Shown here: positions 59,382 to 64,000 of the stretch, in pieces
How positions within the stretch are numbered: position 1 is the first letter of the stretch
Layout of the letters: every line of letters begins with the position of its first letter
Source: Cellulomonas endophytica
GTDB taxonomy: Bacteria; Actinomycetota; Actinomycetes; Actinomycetales; Cellulomonadaceae
DNA: 64,000 nt
Assembly: GCF_004123805.1 (NCBI RefSeq)
Contig: NZ_RWJX01000001.1
Coordinates: 104,503 to 168,502 of the forward strand
Reading direction: 5' to 3'
Made by a program: the position numbers and the translations under genes
Notes under the pieces: model-generated
The model's database searches: none
Seen by the model: only the letters and a program-made list of their open reading frames with translations
What the model was told of the DNA's origin: nothing

Positions 59382-59900
59382 GTGCCCCTGCGTCGGGCCG
59401 GGCGGCCGCCCGGCGAGGTCCTCGCCCTGCTCCCGCGGGGCGACCGTGCCCTCGACGCCGTCGTGCTCGCGGACGGGCGCTGGGCCGTCGTCGCCCGCAC
59501 GGTGCTCCTCGTCGCCGGGGCGGACGGGGCCGGGGGCGTGGCGCGCCCCTGGACCGACGTCGACCGCGGCTCGCTGGACCCGGAGGCGGGCGGGCTCACC
59601 GTGCACTGGGTCGACGGCACACGGACCGCCCTCCCCCTCGTCGACTCCGGCGCCGCGGCGCGCTGGGCCCGGTCGTTCCGCGAGCGCGTGCAGCAGTCCG
59701 TCGTGCGCTCCCTGCCGGTGACGGGGCTGCCCGGACGGCCCGCGACGCCGCCGCGCGTGGCCCTGCGGCGTGCGGCCGACGGGACGCTCTTCACCCAGCT
59801 CCTCGGCGACGCCCGCGTGGACCTCGCCGACCCGGCGACCCTGGCGGCGGTGGTCGCCGTCGAGGACGAGCTGCGCAGCAGCGCCGGCCTGCCCCGCTGA
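59382..59900 (+). CDS. Conserved actinobacterial hypothetical protein
   Basis: Protein of 172 aa, no TM segment or signal peptide. The N-terminal half has alternating strands (VLADGRWAVVARTVLLV, WTDVDRGSLDPEAGGLTVHWVDGTRTALPL) reminiscent of a PH-like fold; the rest contains FRERVQQSVVRSLPV and VALRRAADGTLFTQLL. I cannot assign a function. GTG at 59382 lies 7 nt after TAGCGT (59369-59374), so it is probably leaderless. Confidence 0.65.
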   Translation: MPLRRAGRPPGEVLALLPRGDRALDAVVLADGRWAVVARTVLLVAGADGAGGVARPWTDVDRGSLDPEAGGLTVHWVDGTRTALPLVDSGAAARWARSFRERVQQSVVRSLPVTGLPGRPATPPRVALRRAADGTLFTQLLGDARVDLADPATLAAVVAVEDELRSSAGLPR

Positions 59901-60021
59901 CGGCCGAGGTCGTCCGCCTCCTCGGCGACACGGGCCGCCACCTGCAGGTTCACCCGAACGAGGTCGCACCGACGCCCGGAGGCGCCCGCGTCGCGGACGG
60001 CTCCTTCGGCACGATGGTCCG

Positions 60022-61185
60022 ATGCCGCCGCACGACCCCGCCCCCGCGCCACCGCGCGCGGGCACCCGGACCCCGGCACGGGTGCCGGCCGGCCTCCGGT
60101 CCCGGGTGCCGGCGCTCACCGCCGCCCTCGTGCCGCGGGACGTCACGACCGCCGCACGCACGCTCGTCCTCATCGTCGCGCTCGGCGTCGTCGCGAACGT
60201 CGGGTGGGAGCTGTGGGCGATCGCGACGGGGCGCCCGGGCAGCGGCGCCGGCAGCCTGGCCGGGACGGCGGCGTCCAGCCTGGCGGTGCTGGCCGGGGCG
60301 CTCGCGCTGAGCCGGTACCGCGCCCGCGTCCCCTGGCCGGTGTGGCCCCTGGCCGCGCTCGTCCTCCTCGTCGGCGCGACCGGCGTCTCCGTGGCGGCGG
60401 GCGACCACTCGGCCGCCGGGCAGGTCGGCCTCGTCTACCCGGTGGTCTACGCCGCCTCGCAGTTCCACCGCGGGTTCGCGTGGACGGTGACGGGGCTGGC
60501 GGTGGCGGCCGAGGCCGTGCTGCTCGCCCTCACGGGTCCGCACCCGGGCGCGGTGCCCGACCTCCTCGTCGTGGGGTGCGCCCTACCGATGCTCGCCGCG
60601 GTCCTCGTCACCCTGACGGCCGCGCACGACCGCCTCGTCGCGCGGCTGCACGCCCGCGCCGACTCCGACCCGCTCACCGGGCTGGCGACCCGCCGCCACC
60701 TCGAGGAGAGCGCGCTGCGGCTCCTCGACCCGTCGTCCCACCGGCGCGGCGGGCGGCGGCGCGGCGACGCCGGGGTCGGCCTCGTGCTGCTCGACCTCGA
60801 CCGCTTCAAGGAGCTCAACGACACGCGCGGCCACCCGGCCGGGGACGCGGCGCTGGTGGCGCTCGCGCGCGTCGTCCGGGCGGTGTGCGACGAGGGCGAC
60901 CTGCTCGCCCGGCTCGGCGGCGACGAGCTCGCGGTGCTCGTCCCCGGGCCGCCCGAGGTCGCCGCCCGCCGCGCCCGGGCCCTGCACGCCGCCGTGCGCG
61001 CCGAGCGCCTGCCGGGCGCGCACGGCCTGCCGCTGACCCTCAGCGCCGGGGTCGCGCACGGCACGCCCGGCACCACCACCTACGACAGGCTCTACGCCGA
61101 CGCCGACGCCGCGCTGTACGCCGCGAAGGCGGCCGGGCGGGACGCGGTCGTCGTCGGGCCGGCCCGGGGCGCGTCACCCCGATGA
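60022..61185 (+). CDS. Membrane GGDEF-domain protein (diguanylate-cyclase-like)
   Basis: Protein of 387 aa with about six TM segments (about 40-210) and a C-terminal GGDEF domain: DSDPLTGLATRRHL, VLLDLDRFKELNDTRGHPAGDAAL, ARLGGDELAVLV. The active-site loop is GGDEL, with Leu in place of the usual Phe. The inhibitory RxxD site is missing (DEGD instead). Likely makes c-di-GMP but activity is uncertain. Relevant because a c-di-GMP riboswitch lies 6.6 kb away. ATG 6 nt after CACGAT, a weak -10. Confidence 0.85.
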   Translation: MPPHDPAPAPPRAGTRTPARVPAGLRSRVPALTAALVPRDVTTAARTLVLIVALGVVANVGWELWAIATGRPGSGAGSLAGTAASSLAVLAGALALSRYRARVPWPVWPLAALVLLVGATGVSVAAGDHSAAGQVGLVYPVVYAASQFHRGFAWTVTGLAVAAEAVLLALTGPHPGAVPDLLVVGCALPMLAAVLVTLTAAHDRLVARLHARADSDPLTGLATRRHLEESALRLLDPSSHRRGGRRRGDAGVGLVLLDLDRFKELNDTRGHPAGDAALVALARVVRAVCDEGDLLARLGGDELAVLVPGPPEVAARRARALHAAVRAERLPGAHGLPLTLSAGVAHGTPGTTTYDRLYADADAALYAAKAAGRDAVVVGPARGASPR

Positions 61186-61260
61186 GTTCCGCCCCCGGGG
61201 GCGGTCGGTCGTCGTCAGGTGCGGGCCGCACCGCCGACCCGGCCTGCCGAGGGGGGAGCC

Positions 61261-62319
61261 GTGATCCGAGCACGAGGACTGGTCCAGACGTTCAGCACCC
61301 GTCAGGGCCGCACGAAGGCGGAGGTGCGCGCCGTCGACGGCGTGGACCTCGACGTGGAGGAGGGCGAGGTCGTCGGGTTCCTGGGCCCGAACGGGGCCGG
61401 CAAGACGACGACGCTGCGCATCCTCACCACCCTGCTGCGGCCGACGGCCGGCACCGCGACCGTCGCGGGGTACGACGTGGCGACGCAGCCCCAGGACGTG
61501 CGCCGAAGCATCGGCTACGTCTCGCAGGCGGGCGGCGCGTTCTCCGGCGCGCGCGCGGGCGACGAGGTCGTCGACCACGGGATGCTCTACGGGCTGCCCC
61601 GGTCCGTCGTCGAGAAGCGCGGCAAGGAGCTCTTCGAGCAGCTCGACCTGCCGGGGCTGTGGACGCGCATGCCGCGCAACATGTCGGGCGGTCAGAAGCG
61701 CCGGCTCGACATCGTCATGGGCATCGTGCACGACCCCACGCTCGTCTTCCTCGACGAGCCGACGACCGGCCTGGACCCGCAGGCCCGGGCCAACCTCTGG
61801 GAGCACATCCGCGCCCTGCGCGAGCGGCGCGGCGCGACGGTGCTGCTCACGACGCACTACCTCGACGAGGCCGACGCCCTCTCCGACCGCATCGTCATCA
61901 TCGACCACGGCCGCATCGTCGCCTCGGACACGGCCGACAACCTCAAGGCGCAGGTCGCGGGAGACCTCGTCGACCTCGAGGTGGCCGACCCGCTGCGCCT
62001 GGCGGACGCGGCCGAGCGCCTCGTGCGCCTCGTCGACGACGAGCGCTCCGTGGAGGTGGTCGACGGGCACGTCCGCGCCCGCGTGCCCCGCGCGGGGCGG
62101 GCCGTCCCGGGGCTCCTGCGCGAGCTCGAGGCCAGCGGCATCACGCTGGAGTCCGTCGAGGTCCGGCGGCCGACGCTCGACGACGTCTTCCTCGCGCTCA
62201 CGGGCCGGTCCCTGCGCGACGCGGACCACGCGCCCGGCCCCGACGGCGCCGCCGCGCCGCCCGTCCCCGCCGGCACGCCGACCGGCACGCCCACGACGAC
62301 CGAGGGGGCCCTGCGATGA
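61261..62319 (+). CDS. Daunorubicin-resistance (DrrA)-type ABC ATPase
   Basis: ATPase of 352 aa: Walker A GPNGAGKTTT, MSGGQKRRLDI signature, LVFLDEPTTGLDPQ Walker B, TTHYLDEA H-loop, and a C-terminal domain ending RPTLDDVFLALTGRSL typical of DrrA-like exporters. GTG with GAGGGGGGAG upstream; ATGA overlap with the permease. Substrate unknown. Confidence 0.9.
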   Translation: MIRARGLVQTFSTRQGRTKAEVRAVDGVDLDVEEGEVVGFLGPNGAGKTTTLRILTTLLRPTAGTATVAGYDVATQPQDVRRSIGYVSQAGGAFSGARAGDEVVDHGMLYGLPRSVVEKRGKELFEQLDLPGLWTRMPRNMSGGQKRRLDIVMGIVHDPTLVFLDEPTTGLDPQARANLWEHIRALRERRGATVLLTTHYLDEADALSDRIVIIDHGRIVASDTADNLKAQVAGDLVDLEVADPLRLADAAERLVRLVDDERSVEVVDGHVRARVPRAGRAVPGLLRELEASGITLESVEVRRPTLDDVFLALTGRSLRDADHAPGPDGAAAPPVPAGTPTGTPTTTEGALR

Positions 62320-63074
62320 GCGGGTTCCTGCGCGACAGCAGCATCGTGTTCCGCCGCCAGCTCCGGATGAACCTGCGCAACCCGGCGTGGGTCATCATCG
62401 GGATGCTGCAGCCCATCCTCTACCTGCTGCTGTTCGGCCCGCTGCTGGAGCCGCTCATCGGCCAGTTCGGCGCGACGAACGCCTACACGTTCTTCGTCCC
62501 CGGCATGCTCGTGCAGCTCGGGGTGTTCGGCGCCTTCTTCGCCGGCTTCAGCCTCATCGGGGAGTGGCGCGAGGGCGTCATCGAGGCCGAGCGCGTGACG
62601 CCCGCGAGCCGCACCGCGCTGCTGGCCGGGCGCCTCTACCGCGACCTGCTGCAGCTCTTCGTGCAGGCGCTCATCCTCATCGGGCTGGGCGACCTGCTCG
62701 GCATGGACGCCTCGCCGATCGGCCTCGTCCTGGGTGTGCTGCTCACGCTCCTGCTGGGCGGTGCCTGCGCCGCCGCCTCCAACGCCCTCGCCCTCACGAC
62801 GAAGAGCGAGGACGTCATGGCCCCGGTCATCAACATGGTCATGCTCCCGGTGCTGCTGCTGTCCGGGATCCTGCTGCCCATGGCGATCGGGCCGGCGTGG
62901 CTGGAGCGCGCGAGCGACTTCATGCCGATCCGGCACGTCGTCGACGGCGTGCGCGCGTCCTTCGCCGGGGACCTGGCGTCCTCGGGCCTGCTGTGGGGCG
63001 GGCTCTGGTCCGTCGTGCTCTTCGCCCTGGCGCTCTGGTGGGGCACCGCGACGTTCCGCCGCGAGAACGCCTGA
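62316..63074 (+). CDS. ABC-2 type permease (DrrB-like)
   Basis: Membrane protein of 252 aa with six TM segments. It carries LRNPAWVIIGMLQPILYLLLFGPLL at the N-terminus and MPIRHVVDGVRASFAGDL near the C-terminus, typical of DrrB-type permeases. Partner of the preceding ATPase in a small drug/lipid exporter. A perfect hairpin follows. Confidence 0.9.
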   Translation: MSGFLRDSSIVFRRQLRMNLRNPAWVIIGMLQPILYLLLFGPLLEPLIGQFGATNAYTFFVPGMLVQLGVFGAFFAGFSLIGEWREGVIEAERVTPASRTALLAGRLYRDLLQLFVQALILIGLGDLLGMDASPIGLVLGVLLTLLLGGACAAASNALALTTKSEDVMAPVINMVMLPVLLLSGILLPMAIGPAWLERASDFMPIRHVVDGVRASFAGDLASSGLLWGGLWSVVLFALALWWGTATFRRENA

Positions 63075-63080
63075 GGGCTC

Positions 63081-63107
63081 GGCGGGCCACCGCGACGGTG
63101 GCCCGCC
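63081..63107 (+). terminator. Hairpin terminator after the ABC permease
   Basis: Perfect 11-bp inverted repeat GGCGGGCCACC / GGTGGCCCGCC with a 5-nt loop, 6 nt after the stop. Confidence 0.75.
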
Positions 63108-63182
63108 GGTCGCCGAACGGCGTCCTCGGGGTCCCGGCTGCCGGCTCCGGTCGGCGCGCGGGCGGAAGCCCGCTGCTGCGGC

Positions 63183-63593
63183 TCAGCCGTCGGTCTCCGC
63201 CGGCGGACCGGGCGGCAGCGGCGAACCCACCCGCAGGAGGTTCCCGCTCGGGTCGACGACGGCCATCTCGCGCATGCCGTAGGCCTGGTCGCGCGGTGGC
63301 ACGAGACGGGCGCCCGCCGCGCGCTGCTCCGCGGTGAGGGCGGGCCAGCCGGCGCTCCAGAGCGCGTGGAGGGCGTCGACGTCCTCCACGTAGGCGTAGC
63401 AGGAGGACGCCGTGCGGAGGGGGTCGACCGACGGGTCGGCGACGAGGTGGAGCTCCACGCCGCCGCGACCCAGGAGCAGGTAGTCCCACTCCTCCGGCGG
63501 GGCCCCGCGGTTCTCGAACCCCAGCGCCCGGTAGAACGCCAGCGACTCGCGCAGGTCGCGGCTCGGCAGGATCGGGACGGCGCGCTCGGCCAT
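63183..63593 (-). CDS. VOC-family (glyoxalase/bleomycin-resistance) protein
   Basis: Single-domain VOC protein of 136 aa: RAVPILPSRDLRESLAFYRALGFENRG at the start, VELHLVAD and CYAYVEDVDALHALW in the middle, and MREMAVVDPSGNLLRVG at the end. Similar to bleomycin-binding proteins that sequester drug as a dimer; enzyme activity is not implied. The ATG lies 5 nt after TAGCGT (63599-63604), so leaderless. Confidence 0.85.
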   Translation of the reverse strand: MAERAVPILPSRDLRESLAFYRALGFENRGAPPEEWDYLLLGRGGVELHLVADPSVDPLRTASSCYAYVEDVDALHALWSAGWPALTAEQRAAGARLVPPRDQAYGMREMAVVDPSGNLLRVGSPLPPGPPAETDG

Positions 63594-63806
63594 GCTCGAC
63601 GCTACCGCCGCCCGGGGGGGCCTCCGCACGCGGCGGCGGCAGCCGGAGGTGGTTGACTCGGTGCGCGCCGGCGTCGGCGCCCGCCGGGCGAGGACGCCTG
63701 CGCCTCGGACGGCCGCCGGGAGATGCGGCGTCGGCGTCCGCGAGGAGCGGTGGGGGCCCCGGAGAGGGGCCGAGGACGTCGGTCTGCTGCTGCACGAGGA
63801 GAGACG

Positions 63807-64000
63807 ATGGCGTCAGGACGCACGAGGGGCCCGCACCGCGCGCCGCTGCTGCAGCCGGTGCTGGTCGTCTCGCCCGCGACGGCGCCGGGTCACGTCGACG
63901 GGCCGTCGGCGTGTCACGACGCGCCGGTCCGCGCCCTCGCCTTCGACCCCTCCGGCACACGCCTGGCCACCGCCGGCGAGGACCGCTCCGCACGCCTGTG
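63807..64000 (+). CDS. WD40-repeat protein, N-terminal fragment (cut by window end)
   Basis: Open frame of 64 codons running off the right edge. GAGGAGA lies 4 nt before the ATG. After about 38 low-complexity residues it reads HDAPVRALAFDPSGTRLATAGEDRSARL, the start of a WD40 blade. In actinobacteria such proteins often carry a protein kinase, TIR or trypsin-like domain elsewhere; none is visible here. Frame is supported by the repeat match. Confidence 0.7.
   Translation, partial: MASGRTRGPHRAPLLQPVLVVSPATAPGHVDGPSACHDAPVRALAFDPSGTRLATAGEDRSARL

Overview
The window is chromosomal DNA from a very GC-rich actinobacterium. Pointers are a complete Pup-proteasome locus (pafA, prcA, prcB, pup, dop, arc/mpa), the mycothiol enzyme MshC, BldC, AhpE, a PAC2-family protein, DUF3052 and DUF3145 proteins, homodimeric-type AceE, and a type II fatty-acid cluster headed by a PucR-like FasR regulator. 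A chemoreceptor suggests a motile, aerobic genus. I see no insertion sequences, prophage or CRISPR. Genes are dense, and operon members are mostly joined by 4-nt ATGA/GTGA overlaps. Many first genes appear leaderless, with a TANNNT -10 box 5-8 nt before the start codon.

Layout. 71-3939: heterodimeric ABC exporter. 4.2-5.7 kb: DinB-like protein and hisF. 5.7-15.0 kb: the pupylation/proteasome locus on the minus strand, interrupted by a plus-strand ABC exporter pair (11.7-13.3 kb). 15.2-18.7 kb: trmI, a site-2 protease, and a RecB-like Fe-S nuclease. 18.8-21.4 kb: a cystine-type ABC importer behind a tiny Cys-rich leader ORF. 21.5-24.9 kb: HAD phosphatase, PAC2 protein, thioredoxin-like protein, mshC. 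25.0-33.5 kb: a five-gene nitrate/nitrite assimilation operon (narK, nitrate reductase, its electron-transfer flavoprotein, nirB, nirD) with a palindromic candidate operator. 33.8-40.4 kb: uppP, aldo/keto reductase, MacB-like ABC pair, zinc alcohol dehydrogenase. 40.5-44.7 kb: tRNA-Val, ahpE, a DUF3052 gene, aceE. 44.8-50.7 kb: TPR protein and fasR-fabD-fabH-acpP-fabF. 50.8-53.3 kb: cupredoxin lipoprotein, membrane protein, DUF3145, def, and bldC behind a class I c-di-GMP riboswitch. 53.7-57.2 kb: hypothetical protein, rtcB, secreted HNH nuclease. 57.4-64 kb: CAT tRNA, chemoreceptor, hypothetical, diguanylate-cyclase-like protein, ABC exporter pair, VOC protein, and the start of a WD40 protein cut by the window edge.

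The most notable regulatory features are (1) the c-di-GMP-I riboswitch in front of bldC, (2) a Cys-rich leader peptide (ending WCCRRRRCR) in front of a cystine-type importer, (3) near-identical TTGT-N9-ACAA boxes upstream of fasR and fabD, (4) GTTAC-N17-GTAAC over the -35 region of the nitrate operon, and (5) the leaderless promoter signature at about thirteen genes.
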